Shown: in pieces, positions 1 through 7,980 of the stretch
Layout of the letters: every line of letters begins with the position of its first letter
Numbering within the stretch: position 1 is the first letter of the stretch
NCBI GenBank assembly: GCA_020635725.1
Contig: JACJZF010000010.1
Span: forward strand, 106,637 to 170,636
DNA length: 64,000 nt
Source of the DNA: Flavobacteriales bacterium
Lineage (GTDB): Bacteria > Bacteroidota > Bacteroidia > Flavobacteriales_F > PHOS-HE28
Reading direction: 5' to 3'
The notes under the pieces: model-generated
Database searches by the model: none
Told to the model about the DNA's origin: nothing
What the model saw: the letters and a program-made list of their open reading frames with translations, nothing else
Translations under genes and position numbers: made by a program

Positions 1-787
1 TCTCGGGGGCCGGCGGAGGTGTTGCCACGACCTGTTTCTCGCGTTGCCGTGCCGCCTCCTTGCGCGCCGCCTCCTCTTTGAGCTTCGCCTCGCGCTCAGC
101 CGCGGCGGCGGCTTGGGCCCGGGCCTCGGCCTGCTTCTCGGCTTCAGCCTTTGCCTTCGCGTCTGCAGCTGCCTGCGCGGCGGCCTGTCGCTCGGCCTCG
201 GCTTGGGCCTTCGCTTGCGCCTTGGCCTCCTCTGCCTTGCGCTTCTCCTCCGCGGCATTGGTCCGGCCTTCTTCTTTCTGCTTGCGTTCAACCTGATCCA
301 CCACCTCCTGCAGCTGGGATTGGATCGATTTCGTGTAGTCGGTATCGTAGTCGAAATCGCCGAGGCTCGACTCGTACCGGATCACACCCACGGGCTGGTT
401 GAAGACCACGATGTTGATATCGTCGTACTGCTTGAAGAGCGAAACCGCGAAGTCGAAAGGCGTGAAGCCGTGCCCTGCGGCCTCAGCCGGCACATGCGTG
501 TTGAAGGACAGCTTCTTCGCGACGAAACCATCCTTCTCGAAGGAGACGATGTAGTTCGCGTTGAGGTCCAGCTCCATGCTGAACTTCGAGAGGTTCGCTG
601 TGATCGACCGCTCCTTCACGCCGTTCTTGTAGATCACGGCGCGCGCGCCGGCCAGGTCGCCGCCTTCGATCTTCATCCGGCCGTTCACCGTGAAACGGCC
701 TTGCGCCATCACCAGGGCCGAAGAGGCCATGAGCAAGAGCATGGCGACCACCCTTGGGTATGAACCGGGCTTGAGCACGTGAACCAT
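1..787 (-). CDS. secreted coiled-coil protein, C-terminus cut by window edge
   Basis: The gene runs off the left edge, so only the N-terminal 262 residues are visible. It starts MVHVLKPGSYPR and then has a hydrophobic stretch ending in VMAQG, a plausible signal peptide; a second ATG at 742 gives a shorter leader with no positive charge, so 787 is preferred. Residues of about 30-110 form a small beta-rich domain (ARAVIYKNGVKERSI), resembling the regulatory-type beta domains of Bacteroidota envelope proteins. From about residue 165 onward the protein is an Ala/Glu/Lys/Gln-rich helix, very likely a coiled coil. The exact function is not recognised. It is divergent from the gene at 817, with 29 bp between the starts. 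Confidence 0.75.
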   Translation of the reverse strand, partial: MVHVLKPGSYPRVVAMLLLMASSALVMAQGRFTVNGRMKIEGGDLAGARAVIYKNGVKERSITANLSKFSMELDLNANYIVSFEKDGFVAKKLSFNTHVPAEAAGHGFTPFDFAVSLFKQYDDINIVVFNQPVGVIRYESSLGDFDYDTDYTKSIQSQLQEVVDQVERKQKEEGRTNAAEEKRKAEEAKAQAKAQAEAERQAAAQAAADAKAKAEAEKQAEARAQAAAAAEREAKLKEEAARKEAARQREKQVVATPPPAPE

Positions 788-816
788 GGACGCCCGTTTA
801 CGTAGGAGACCCGGTC

Positions 817-1287
817 ATGGTTCCTCGCATCCCTCGTTTTTCGCTGCTTGCTGTCCTCGCCCTCGTGGCGTTCAGCCAGCCATCGCTCGCACAGGATGCG
901 GAGGGCGCGCTGGCAGGGCTCAACGCGCTGTATGCCGGCCATGTGCGCTTCTCGCTCAGCGGTCCCGACCGGCTCCAAGTGGAGTTCAGGGATGCCAAAG
1001 GGCTCAGCCGCGTGGACCTGATCGTGTTGGATGAACTTGATCCCGAACGCATCGCCTACTCCTTGGAGGAGGATGCTGTGGTCCTGGCTTGCCGCGAGCC
1101 AGGAGCGCGCTGCATCCAGTCGGAATGCTTCACGCAGAATACCGTGCGGCGGACCGCGCGCACCACGCTGCCCAGGGCGCTGGATGATAACGGCGCGGCG
1201 CAGGCCATGGACGCCCTGCGGCTGATCATCGGCGCGGGTCTAGAGCACCTGGCCGAAACCCGTTCGACGTTCGGCCGTAAGAACTGA
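817..1287 (+). CDS. secreted protein of unknown function
   Basis: A 156-aa protein with a clear Sec signal peptide (MVPRIPRFSLLAVLALVAF, cleavage probably after SLAQ). The mature part has three cysteines in a short segment (CREPGARCIQSEC), suggesting a disulfide or metal site outside the cytoplasm, and a basic C-terminus. No family was recognised. It is the first of three same-strand secreted genes (817, 1304, 1831) spaced tightly enough to be one operon that ends at the hairpin near 2265. Confidence 0.7.
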   Translation: MVPRIPRFSLLAVLALVAFSQPSLAQDAEGALAGLNALYAGHVRFSLSGPDRLQVEFRDAKGLSRVDLIVLDELDPERIAYSLEEDAVVLACREPGARCIQSECFTQNTVRRTARTTLPRALDDNGAAQAMDALRLIIGAGLEHLAETRSTFGRKN

Positions 1288-1303
1288 CGCTCTGAACACA
1301 CGC

Positions 1304-1834
1304 ATGCGTACGATCCATCTCATCACCGCCCTGCTCCTGGTCTTCTCGACCCAGGCGCAATACCTCGCCGACAACCGACCGCATGATCCGGCGGAAGAAT
1401 TCTACAAGGGTGGCGAGAAAGCCTACCGTGCCGGCGATTACGAGACCGCGATCGAGCTCTTCACACGCGCCGTCGACACCGATATGCGCCATGCCAACGC
1501 GCTCCTGCAACGGGGATTCTGCTACAGCCTTCGCAAGGAATACGAGAAGGCAATCGGCGACTTCACGGCGGTGATCGAACTGAAGCCGGACCATGTCTGG
1601 GCCTATACCAGCCGCGGCAGCGCCTATGCCAAGCTCGGCCGCCACACCGAGGCGATCGCCGATTTCGACCAGGTGCTCGCGCTCGATGCCCGGAACGCGG
1701 AAGCCCTGAATAACCGGGGCTGGTCGCGCAAGGCCCAAGGCGACCCCGCGGGAGCCTGCCAGGACTGGAAGGCCAGCAAACGCATGGGCAACGCCGAAGC
1801 ACGCATCATCCTTGAGAACAATCGCTGCAAATGA
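1304..1834 (+). CDS. secreted tetratricopeptide-repeat protein
   Basis: A 176-aa protein with a signal peptide (MRTIHLITALLLVFSTQAQ) followed by three to four TPR motifs covering about residues 30-160. Typical TPR signatures are visible, such as AYRAGDYETAIELFTRAV, KEYEKAIGDFTAVIELKPDH and GRHTEAIADFDQVLALDARN. TPR domains bind other proteins, so it is probably a periplasmic or outer-membrane scaffold; no partner can be named. It overlaps the next gene by 4 bp (ATGA), indicating translational coupling. Confidence 0.85.
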   Translation: MRTIHLITALLLVFSTQAQYLADNRPHDPAEEFYKGGEKAYRAGDYETAIELFTRAVDTDMRHANALLQRGFCYSLRKEYEKAIGDFTAVIELKPDHVWAYTSRGSAYAKLGRHTEAIADFDQVLALDARNAEALNNRGWSRKAQGDPAGACQDWKASKRMGNAEARIILENNRCK

Positions 1835-2235
1835 CCAGACGCCTCACTCTCGCGACCTTCTTGCTCATCGCAGCCGCTGGCATGGCCCAGGACCAGGCCT
1901 ATGCCGATTGCGTGCTGAAGACCAGCAGCACGTGGGGCGCCCCGTGCGAGCATTGCCAGCATTACGTGGATGGGTACAAACGCGACTTTAGCGGCACCTA
2001 CCAGCTTGAACTGAAGAACACCTGCAACGAGGTCATCGAGGTGAAGGTGGCCGTGCAGGAGAAGAACGGCACCTGGCGCACCTTCCCGGTAAGGGCCTTG
2101 GGCGCCAATGAGGCCATGAACGCATTCGCCTGCGAGGGCAGCGGCAAGTACCTCTATTGGGCACGCCGCGCCAACGACCACGAGATCATACTCCCGACCG
2201 ATCGCGATATCATCACCGCCTACACCGGCAAGTGA
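1831..2235 (+). CDS. small secreted cysteine-containing protein
   Basis: A 134-aa protein with a signal peptide (MTRRLTLATFLLIAAAGMAQ). Five cysteines remain in the mature part, including CEHC, and the central strand-rich segment (TYQLELKNTCNEVIEVKVAV) looks like a small beta sandwich. The family was not recognised. It is translationally coupled to the TPR gene through an ATGA overlap and is followed by a strong hairpin, so it probably ends the operon beginning at 817. Confidence 0.75.
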   Translation: MTRRLTLATFLLIAAAGMAQDQAYADCVLKTSSTWGAPCEHCQHYVDGYKRDFSGTYQLELKNTCNEVIEVKVAVQEKNGTWRTFPVRALGANEAMNAFACEGSGKYLYWARRANDHEIILPTDRDIITAYTGK

Positions 2236-2252
2236 TGCCAGCGCGCGCAGTG

Positions 2253-2285
2253 AAGGGGCCGGAAGATCCGGCCCCTTCGCGTTTT
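2253..2285 (+). terminator. Rho-independent-like terminator
   Basis: A perfect 11-bp stem (arms at 2253-2263 and 2267-2277, GC-rich core GGGGCCGGA) with a 3-nt loop lies 17 bp after the stop of the gene at 1831 and is followed by CGCGTTTT. Confidence 0.75.
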
Positions 2286-2371
2286 ACACGCCATGCTGTT
2301 GATGCACGACCTGAGCGTGGCCTCGGGCTGAAGAGCGACCCGTTCATCTTTGAACACGCACCGTCTCCCCC

Positions 2372-2764
2372 ATGGCCCAGAAGCGATTCCACATCGATCG
2401 TACTGAAACCTCTCCTCAGATTGACTTAGACCTGGACCAGGGCGTCTTGGAATTCATCGGCCGGTCACTGCCTCACAATTCAGAGCATTTCTACGGCCGT
2501 GTCTATCGGTGGATCGATGAGTACCTCGAGGAACCCCGTGATCAAACCACGGTGAACATGAAGCTCGATTACCTAGACACCTCATCGAGCAAGCACCTCT
2601 ACAACATCTTCAACCGTCTCAATACGGTGAACAGGCGCGGTCAGCATGTGCGCATCAACTGGCACTATGAAAGCGGCGATGAGGAGATGGCGGAGACCGG
2701 CAAGGATTATCAGAGCCTCTTTCAGCTCGACTTCAATTTCGTAGAGGTCGAGGAGCTCTTCTGA
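2372..2764 (+). CDS. SiaC-like regulatory phosphoprotein (DUF1987 family)
   Basis: A 130-aa protein of the DUF1987 family, whose studied member SiaC of Pseudomonas is a phosphorylation-switched partner of a diguanylate cyclase. The hallmark segment with the Ser/Thr cluster, YLDTSSSKHLYNIFNRL, is present, as are the conserved GRSLPHNSEHFYGRVYRWIDEY helix region (about residues 30-50) and the C-terminal WHYESGDEEMAETGKDYQ segment. No SiaA phosphatase, SiaB kinase or GGDEF gene is in the window, so the partner is unknown. A second paralogue lies at 5735. The gene is preceded by CATCTTTG at 2345, close to the Bacteroidota -7 consensus. Confidence 0.87.
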   Translation: MAQKRFHIDRTETSPQIDLDLDQGVLEFIGRSLPHNSEHFYGRVYRWIDEYLEEPRDQTTVNMKLDYLDTSSSKHLYNIFNRLNTVNRRGQHVRINWHYESGDEEMAETGKDYQSLFQLDFNFVEVEELF

Positions 2765-2926
2765 GGCACTCCGCTTCAAATCGGCAGTTCGCAAGCAGGC
2801 ATCCGGAATTTCTGTCGCGTGGCCGCACCCGTAAGCGGTCAGTTTGTCGCGCGCATGGCCTCGGCATCGGCATTGCCGACCACGGCCCGAATGCGAACAC
2901 GCACAACACAAACCAACCTACAAGCC

Positions 2927-3370
2927 ATGCTGATCACCAAGCACCCCTTCCGCAAGGCGACCTCCTTTCCCTTGGACAATTGGATGAACGCCTTCTTCGA
3001 CCGCGATATCAGCGCCCCCTTGGGCCATGATGCGCACCGGGCGATCGCACCAGCCGTGAACATCACGGAGAATAAGGACGCCTTCAACCTGAGCCTGGTA
3101 GCCCCCGGATTCGCCAAAGAAGACCTGAAGCTGAGCGTGGAGGACGATACCCTTACGATCAGTGCCGAACACCAGGCAGAGACGCTGGACGAGGGGCAGC
3201 GCTACACGCGCCGGGAATTCGCGCGCAGCTCATTCCGCCGCTCTTTTCAGCTACCGAACAACGTGAACGCCGAAGGGATCACGGCCGAGTACCGCGACGG
3301 CATCCTAGGCGTGAACATTCCGAAAGCTGAGGCGGAGAAGCCTAAGACCAAGGAGATCAGGATCGCCTGA
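2927..3370 (+). CDS. Hsp20/alpha-crystallin small heat shock protein
   Basis: A 147-aa ATP-independent holdase chaperone that binds unfolding proteins in the cytoplasm. The alpha-crystallin domain covers about residues 42-140, with VNITENKDAFNLSLVAPGF, the edge-strand motif RSFQLPNNVN and the near-invariant A-x-x-x-x-G-x-L signature seen as AEYRDGILGVNIPK. Length is normal for bacterial Hsp20. The start MLITKHPFRK was chosen over an in-frame upstream extension that has no family similarity. A stem-loop follows at 3390. Confidence 0.95.
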   Translation: MLITKHPFRKATSFPLDNWMNAFFDRDISAPLGHDAHRAIAPAVNITENKDAFNLSLVAPGFAKEDLKLSVEDDTLTISAEHQAETLDEGQRYTRREFARSSFRRSFQLPNNVNAEGITAEYRDGILGVNIPKAEAEKPKTKEIRIA

Positions 3371-3387
3371 GCGGCACCACCGCACTC

Positions 3388-3412
3388 GAGAGGGCCCCGC
3401 AAGGGGCTCTTT
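3388..3412 (+). terminator. terminator-like hairpin after hsp20
   Basis: A stem pairing GAGGGCCCC with GGGGCTC, with one bulged base and a GCAA loop, followed by TTTCCGTTT. It lies about 20 bp after the Hsp20 stop codon. Confidence 0.6.
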
Positions 3413-3470
3413 CCGTTTGCAACCGGAGCACCGGCTGGTACGTATGCCATTGCATCTCATCCAATCATCC

Positions 3471-3656
3471 ATGCCTGCCGTGCCGCTCTCCTACTACCAG
3501 GATGTCCTGGACCGCATCAGCCATGCCGATCGCGCGACCTTCCGAAAGGAGCTGCGCAAAGCATTCCGTCAGTTGCTGCCCGAGCAGCGCGATGAATTGA
3601 AGCGCTGGTTCCGCACGGCATGCCTGTGCCGACCAGCCGCGGAGTCGAAGCGATAG
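3471..3656 (+). CDS. small basic protein of unknown function
   Basis: A 61-aa protein beginning MPAVPLSYYQDVLDRI; an alternative ATG at 3444 would add nine residues. It is strongly helical and basic (FRKELRKAFRQLLPEQRDEL) and ends with a CLC pair. No family was recognised. Coding is supported by the clean amphipathic helix pattern and by the convergent neighbour ending only 2 bp away. It could alternatively be a non-coding interval. Confidence 0.5.
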   Translation: MPAVPLSYYQDVLDRISHADRATFRKELRKAFRQLLPEQRDELKRWFRTACLCRPAAESKR

Positions 3657-3658
3657 GT

Positions 3659-4366
3659 TCAGTTGAAGAACCGGCTGTTCCAGGCATCCCTGCTGAACTG
3701 CCCGAAGAAGGCGAACCAGCCGAAGAGCGTGAAGCCGCTGATGACCATGGTGGTCCAGAACAGTAGCAGACCGCGCTGGAACAAGCTCACCGTTCCGTCC
3801 GCCCCGGCCAGCCACGAAGCCGGCGCCGCGCTTGTGAGCACCAGTGCCGCCAGCAGCACCGTAACGGCCAGGTTCAAGGGTGCGCGCACCGGCCAATAAC
3901 GCAACGCCCGCCAGGGAGAGAGGTCATTGCCCCAACGATCCACCAGATAGTACCGGTCATTTCCGATCGGCACGAAGAGCAACGGATCCACCTCGCTGTC
4001 GCACAGCCTGAAGCTCGCCGAGGGCGCCATGATCAGGTAACTGGTCACCGGTCCTTCGGCACGGCGTTCCAGATCCCGGATGGCGAGCAGGGCATGGCCC
4101 GGAACCTCGCCCTTGTACAAGCCCGCTTCGAGGAAGCGCAGCCGATGCTTGATGCAGAGGTCTTGAATGGTGCCCAGCCCGAATATCCGATCCGGATCGG
4201 TCATGCGCAGTTCAACAGGCACCTGCTTGCGCGAGGAGCGCACCACGGCCCGGAGAATGTCATCGCGTTTCTGCTCCTCTTCCAGCCAGCCACGCACCTG
4301 TTCCACCAGGCGGGCCTGCCCGAGCAGCACCTGTTCCAACCGTTCCCGTTCCGTATGCGCTGACAT
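3659..4366 (-). CDS. membrane protein of unknown function
   Basis: A 235-aa protein. The first 150 residues are soluble, beginning with a charged helix (ERERLEQVLLGQARLVEQVR) and then a mixed alpha/beta region with several family-like aromatic motifs (PIGNDRYYLVDRWGNDLS). Two membrane segments follow, near residues 164-182 (LNLAVTVLLAALVL) and 200-225. The N-terminal domain is probably cytoplasmic with the protein anchored by the C-terminal hairpin. Part of this layout resembles uncharacterised Bacteroidota membrane proteins; no function is assigned. Confidence 0.75.
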   Translation of the reverse strand: MSAHTERERLEQVLLGQARLVEQVRGWLEEEQKRDDILRAVVRSSRKQVPVELRMTDPDRIFGLGTIQDLCIKHRLRFLEAGLYKGEVPGHALLAIRDLERRAEGPVTSYLIMAPSASFRLCDSEVDPLLFVPIGNDRYYLVDRWGNDLSPWRALRYWPVRAPLNLAVTVLLAALVLTSAAPASWLAGADGTVSLFQRGLLLFWTTMVISGFTLFGWFAFFGQFSRDAWNSRFFN

Positions 4367-4422
4367 GGATCCCTGCGTTTCGATGGGCTAACGCCAAGGT
4401 GGGGCCTTTCGTTCGCCGCTGG

Positions 4423-4797
4423 TCACATTGCCTGCTCGGTGGCCTCGGGAAGAGCGCCAGCCTCGGCGGCTTCGGCCAACCGCACATGCTCTGGGGCATC
4501 GGTGGCTACCGAGGAGCGTACGGTGCTGTTCGGGGGCAGCACGCCGCATTGCGCGTTCACCTCGATGGGGTTCCGGAAGGTCCCCTTCTCCACCACCACG
4601 TTCCAGACCGCCTCGAAGGGCACCACGAAGCGAACCGGGGATTCCTCGAAGAGACCGCCGTAGTAAGAGTGCGTCTTCCCGAGTTTGTAGTTCTTGAAGT
4701 CGCGCCCGGTCATGAACTTGACCTTCGTGGCCACATCGATGTGCACCTCGATGATCTCTTTCTTCTTGAGCTCGAAGGTCTTGTGCAGGAATTTCAT
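4423..4797 (-). CDS. DUF1883 domain protein
   Basis: A 124-aa cytoplasmic protein. The N-terminal 95 residues match the DUF1883 pattern: MKFLHKTFELKKKEIIEVHI, then a Lys/Gly/Tyr segment (MTGRDFKNYKLGK) and PFEAVWNVVVEKG. DUF1883 proteins are small beta-rich proteins, sometimes fused to TIR domains, with no established biochemistry. The last 30 residues are Ala/Glu-rich and probably disordered. A -7-like box lies at 4819-4826. Confidence 0.8.
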   Translation of the reverse strand: MKFLHKTFELKKKEIIEVHIDVATKVKFMTGRDFKNYKLGKTHSYYGGLFEESPVRFVVPFEAVWNVVVEKGTFRNPIEVNAQCGVLPPNSTVRSSVATDAPEHVRLAEAAEAGALPEATEQAM

Positions 4798-4818
4798 GGG
4801 TGTTCCGCGTTAGCTGGT

Positions 4819-4826
4819 CAAAGATA
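4819..4826 (-). promoter_or_regulatory. -7 promoter box TATCTTTG
   Basis: An exact match to the Bacteroidota -7 consensus TAnnTTTG, with its 3' end 21 nt before the ATG of the DUF1883 gene. No clear -33 element was seen. Confidence 0.55.
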
Positions 4827-4840
4827 ACCGAACCGGCAGG

Positions 4841-5641
4841 TCAGAGTTTCACGCTGAGGACGGGGAAGGTCGTGTGATTGACGATATCCTCTGTGAGGCT
4901 GCCGTTCACCACATGGAAGAAGCCCTTGCGCCCGTGGGTGGCCATGGCGATCATGTCCGCATCGATGCCGCGGGCGAAGTTGAGGATGCCCTCTTCGATG
5001 CTGAGGTCGTTGTAGATGGTGGCGGTGAACTTGCGCAGCTCATGCCGTTGCAGGAAGGCGTCGATGGCGCGGTGGCTGTCCTCGCTGCGCTCGAAGCTTT
5101 TGGGCGTGTTCACTTTGAGCAGGTGCACCTTGGGGTCCCAGATGTCGATCACCGGCCTGAAGGCGTCGAACTTCTCGACATCCTGCGCGCTGAAATTCGA
5201 GGCGAAGACCAGGTCCTGCACGGCGATGTCCTCGATGTGATGCTTGATCACCAGCACGGGCATGGGCGCCGAGCGCACGATGCGTTGGGTGTTGGACCCC
5301 ACGATGCCGCGCAGGCCGGTCGCGCCATGCGAGCCCATGACGATGAGGTCGGCCTGGGCGATGCGCTCGTTGCGGAACATCTCGGTGAGCGCCAGCTGCC
5401 GCAGCATGAATTTCTTGAGTTCCACGCCTTCCAGGAAGGGCAGCGCGGGCAGCTGGTCCAGGCGGCCCTCGATATCGTCGCGCAGCTTGTGGTTCTCCGG
5501 GTGGAAGTCTGTCATCTGCTCGTACACGTGCACCACATCGATGCAGGCACCGGCGGCCTTGGCGATGGAGGCCGCCACGCGCAGGGCATCGGTGGCGCAA
5601 TCAGAGAAATCGTAAGGGACGACGATGGATTGGATGCTCAT
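4841..5641 (-). CDS. tandem universal stress protein (UspA family)
   Basis: A 266-aa protein with two Usp domains. The first (about residues 1-140) starts IQSIVVPYDFSDCATDAL and has the complete ATP-binding signature G-x2-G-x9-G-S/T, seen as GSHGATGLRGIVGSNTQRIV. The second (about residues 145-266) has ATHGRKGFFHVVNGSLTEDI. Such tandem proteins bind nucleotide and act in stress endurance. The ATG at 5641 was preferred over an upstream TTG. It is divergent from the SiaC-like gene at 5735. Confidence 0.93.
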   Translation of the reverse strand: MSIQSIVVPYDFSDCATDALRVAASIAKAAGACIDVVHVYEQMTDFHPENHKLRDDIEGRLDQLPALPFLEGVELKKFMLRQLALTEMFRNERIAQADLIVMGSHGATGLRGIVGSNTQRIVRSAPMPVLVIKHHIEDIAVQDLVFASNFSAQDVEKFDAFRPVIDIWDPKVHLLKVNTPKSFERSEDSHRAIDAFLQRHELRKFTATIYNDLSIEEGILNFARGIDADMIAMATHGRKGFFHVVNGSLTEDIVNHTTFPVLSVKL

Positions 5642-5721
5642 GGGCAATGGGCATTTCAGGTAGGCCGCTGAAAGTTAATCGAAGCTCCCGGGATGCGACC
5701 TAGGGCTTGTCAGGCCCGACC

Positions 5722-5729
5722 TACATTCG
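5722..5729 (+). promoter_or_regulatory. candidate -7 box TACATTCG
   Basis: A TAnnTTCG box ending 5 nt before the ATG at 5735. If used, it would give a transcript with almost no 5' leader. Confidence 0.4.
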
Positions 5730-5734
5730 CGGCC

Positions 5735-6127
5735 ATGGCGCTCTCCCAGCCCTTCCGCTCCGCTGCCACAGGCAAGACCCCAGACCTGGCGCTCGACCCG
5801 GCCAAGGGCGAATTGACCGTGCGCGGCTGCTCGATCCCGGAGAATGCGGATAAGGCCTATGGCCCGTTGATGGACGCTCTGGAGCTGTACCTGGGGGCTC
5901 CCGCGGCGCGCACACGAGTGGTGGTGGAGCTGAGCTACTTCAACTCGAGTACGGCCAAGTACCTGCTCGACCTGTTCAAGCGGATCGATGATGCACATGG
6001 CGCCGGCATCACCCGGGCGGTGCTCGAATGGCACCACGCCGCTTCGGACCTGGATATGCTGGAAGTCGGACGCGACTACCAGAATCTGCTGGAATTCCCT
6101 GTGAAGCTGGTGGAATCTGGCCTCTGA
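5735..6127 (+). CDS. second SiaC-like protein (DUF1987 family)
   Basis: A 130-aa paralogue of the protein at 2372. It keeps the family landmarks: GELTVRGCSIPENADKAYGP, the phospho-switch region ELSYFNSSTAKYLLDLFKRI and the C-terminal WHHAASDLDMLEVGRDYQNL. Here the Ser/Thr cluster is NSST rather than DTSS. It is expected to be a phosphorylation-controlled binding partner of a cyclase or kinase, but no such partner gene is nearby. Its stop is 1 bp from the convergent gene at 6129. Confidence 0.85.
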   Translation: MALSQPFRSAATGKTPDLALDPAKGELTVRGCSIPENADKAYGPLMDALELYLGAPAARTRVVVELSYFNSSTAKYLLDLFKRIDDAHGAGITRAVLEWHHAASDLDMLEVGRDYQNLLEFPVKLVESGL

Positions 6128-6128
6128 T

Positions 6129-6893
6129 TCAGCGCGCTGGGAACGCCTCGCTCCATTCCCGTTCGCTGATCGGCTGTTCATCACGGAAGTGCACGACTTG
6201 CCCCCACGGGTGCGCCACCCGGCGATAGACCGTCTCCCGGCCCTCGTGTACCACCCGGCGCTCCAGCACCACCGCTCGGCCTTCGAGGAAGGAACGCTCG
6301 GTGACCCCCTCGGGAAGCGCTGGCTCTGACGCTCTCGGGCTTGGCACCTCCGGTTGAGCCACCGGCACCATCGCCGGCTTTCTGTGTGTTACGAGCTCTG
6401 AGGTCTTCACCGGCGCCGGGGCTGCTGGTGAAGCATCCACGGGTGCATTTGTCGGCGCCAGTTCCGGAGCCTCTTGCGCGCGCGCAGTCGTGGGCATGGT
6501 TTCGGTGAGCGCTATCGTGGAGTCCTTCTCGAGTGGCGCCTCTGGTTGGGGTGGCGGTTGGATCACGGCCCGTTCCTCGGCATCGCGCTTGGCGATCAGC
6601 GCCTGCAGATCCTGGATCTTCACCTTCGGGTACACGTTCAAAGGCCGCAGTCGCCGCGCTTCCTTGAATCGCTCCAACGATTCATCGTACAGGCGCTGCT
6701 GGAAGAGCTGTTCCGCGGTTGCCATCACCTCTTGGAACGGACGGTCCTGCGCGGCTTCCTCCTGCTCCTTCCGGGCGACCCGTGCTCGCTCCTTGGCGCT
6801 GAGCTTGCCGAACTCATCGGTCAGGCTGGAATCGGCCTGTGCCCACAGGTTCGCGGACAGCAGCGAGAAGGCCAGGACCAGAGCGGCGCGCAT
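6129..6893 (-). CDS. secreted repeat-region protein of unknown function
   Basis: A 254-aa protein beginning MRAALVLAFSLLSANLWAQ, a clear signal peptide. Residues of about 45-105 form a TPR-like helical pair (ATAEQLFQQRLYDESLERFK followed by LRPLNVYPKVKIQDLQALI), a pattern common in Bacteroidota envelope proteins. The middle (about 110-185) is Pro/Ala-rich and disordered. The C-terminal 65 residues are strand-rich (RAVVLERRVVHEGRETVYRR). A periplasmic scaffolding role is possible; no function is assigned. Confidence 0.75.
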   Translation of the reverse strand: MRAALVLAFSLLSANLWAQADSSLTDEFGKLSAKERARVARKEQEEAAQDRPFQEVMATAEQLFQQRLYDESLERFKEARRLRPLNVYPKVKIQDLQALIAKRDAEERAVIQPPPQPEAPLEKDSTIALTETMPTTARAQEAPELAPTNAPVDASPAAPAPVKTSELVTHRKPAMVPVAQPEVPSPRASEPALPEGVTERSFLEGRAVVLERRVVHEGRETVYRRVAHPWGQVVHFRDEQPISEREWSEAFPAR

Positions 6894-7011
6894 TTGATTC
6901 GGCCACGAAACTACCCGGCCCATGACGGCCCTATGAGGCGCGGGACGGGAGAATTCCGCAGCACCACGTTCATACGGGCCTCTGCTCCGGAACGTTCCAC
7001 GGCACGCTGGC

Positions 7012-7019
7012 TACTTTCG
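7012..7019 (+). promoter_or_regulatory. -7 promoter box TACTTTCG
   Basis: A TAnnTTCG box 51 nt upstream of the lipoprotein ATG at 7071. Confidence 0.4.
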
Positions 7020-7070
7020 CACCCTCGCACGAATCGAGCACCGGAACACGTTTCACGTAGAGCATCACCC

Positions 7071-7907
7071 ATGATCAAGCGAATCATCCCCCTCGTGCTT
7101 TGCGCGGCCCTGGCGGCCTGCCAAGGCGACCCGAAGGAAAGCACCGAATACCAGCAGCTGGCGGAGGACGCCGGCCGGACCAGCGCCCAAGTGAGCGAGC
7201 GCGACTCCACCATCAACATGCTCTTCGGCACCATGAACCGCATCAGCGAGAACCTGCGGACCATCCGAGCGAAGCAAGGGCAATTGGGCAGCACCGACCA
7301 GGGAGCCGAAGGGCCGGATATGGAGAAGCGCATCCTCGATGACCTGGCGAGCATCGATGGGCTGCTCACGGAGAACAAGGAGCTGATCGCCAAGCTGCGC
7401 AAGCAGGCCAAGGGCTCGGCCGCATCGCTCAGCGAGTTGGAACGGACGGTTTCGGATATGGAATCGAGCATCGCCGAGAAGGATACCGAGATCGGCGTGC
7501 TGAAGGAACAGTTGGCGAGCACCAACAGCTCGTTGGCCACGCTGATCGAGATGTACCGCGACAAATCGCAGCTCGCGGACATGCAGCGCAATGAGATGAA
7601 CACCGCATGGTACGCCGTGGGCACGCAGAAGGAGCTCCGGGCGGCCGGCGTGCTGGCCAAGGAGGGCGGCGTAGCGGGCATCGGCGCGGTGAACAAGCTC
7701 AACTCGAGCAATCTGCCCAAGGATTACTTCACGCAGGTGGATGTGACCCGCACGCTCGAGATCCCCGTGGTGGCCAAGAAGGCCAAGCTCGCCACCAGCC
7801 ACCCCGCTGGCAGCTATCGCTTGGAGGATGGGGCCCAGCAATTGGTGATCACGGACCCCAACGCGTTCTGGAGCATGAGCAAGTACCTGGTGGTGGTGGT
7901 GGAGTGA
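7071..7907 (+). CDS. coiled-coil lipoprotein
   Basis: A 278-aa lipoprotein. The signal peptide ends in the lipobox LAAC at residue 17, so the mature protein is lipid-anchored. Residues of about 25-170 are a long heptad coiled coil (AEKDTEIGVLKEQLASTNSS), followed by a compact beta-rich domain at about 180-278 (VDVTRTLEIPVVAKKAKLAT) ending SMSKYLVVVVE. The layout is known from Bacteroidota surface lipoproteins, some annotated as adhesin-like, but no specific activity can be shown. The ATG at 7071 was chosen because the signal peptide begins there. Confidence 0.85.
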   Translation: MIKRIIPLVLCAALAACQGDPKESTEYQQLAEDAGRTSAQVSERDSTINMLFGTMNRISENLRTIRAKQGQLGSTDQGAEGPDMEKRILDDLASIDGLLTENKELIAKLRKQAKGSAASLSELERTVSDMESSIAEKDTEIGVLKEQLASTNSSLATLIEMYRDKSQLADMQRNEMNTAWYAVGTQKELRAAGVLAKEGGVAGIGAVNKLNSSNLPKDYFTQVDVTRTLEIPVVAKKAKLATSHPAGSYRLEDGAQQLVITDPNAFWSMSKYLVVVVE

Positions 7908-7927
7908 AGCACACGCATCGGCAACCG

Positions 7928-7953
7928 GAAGGGCGGCTCTTGGGCCGCCCTTC
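7928..7953 (+). terminator. terminator hairpin after the lipoprotein gene
   Basis: A perfect 10-bp GC-rich stem (arms 7928-7937 and 7944-7953, core AAGGGCGGC) with a 6-nt loop. It lies between convergent genes and has no long T run on either side. Confidence 0.65.
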
Positions 7954-7980
7954 TCGCAATGGACCGCCTGTGCGCTTGAG

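Noticed and set aside
6474..7907. 477-aa version of the lipoprotein gene
   Set aside because: The upstream extension is antisense to the gene at 6129; the lipoprotein signal peptide begins at 7071.
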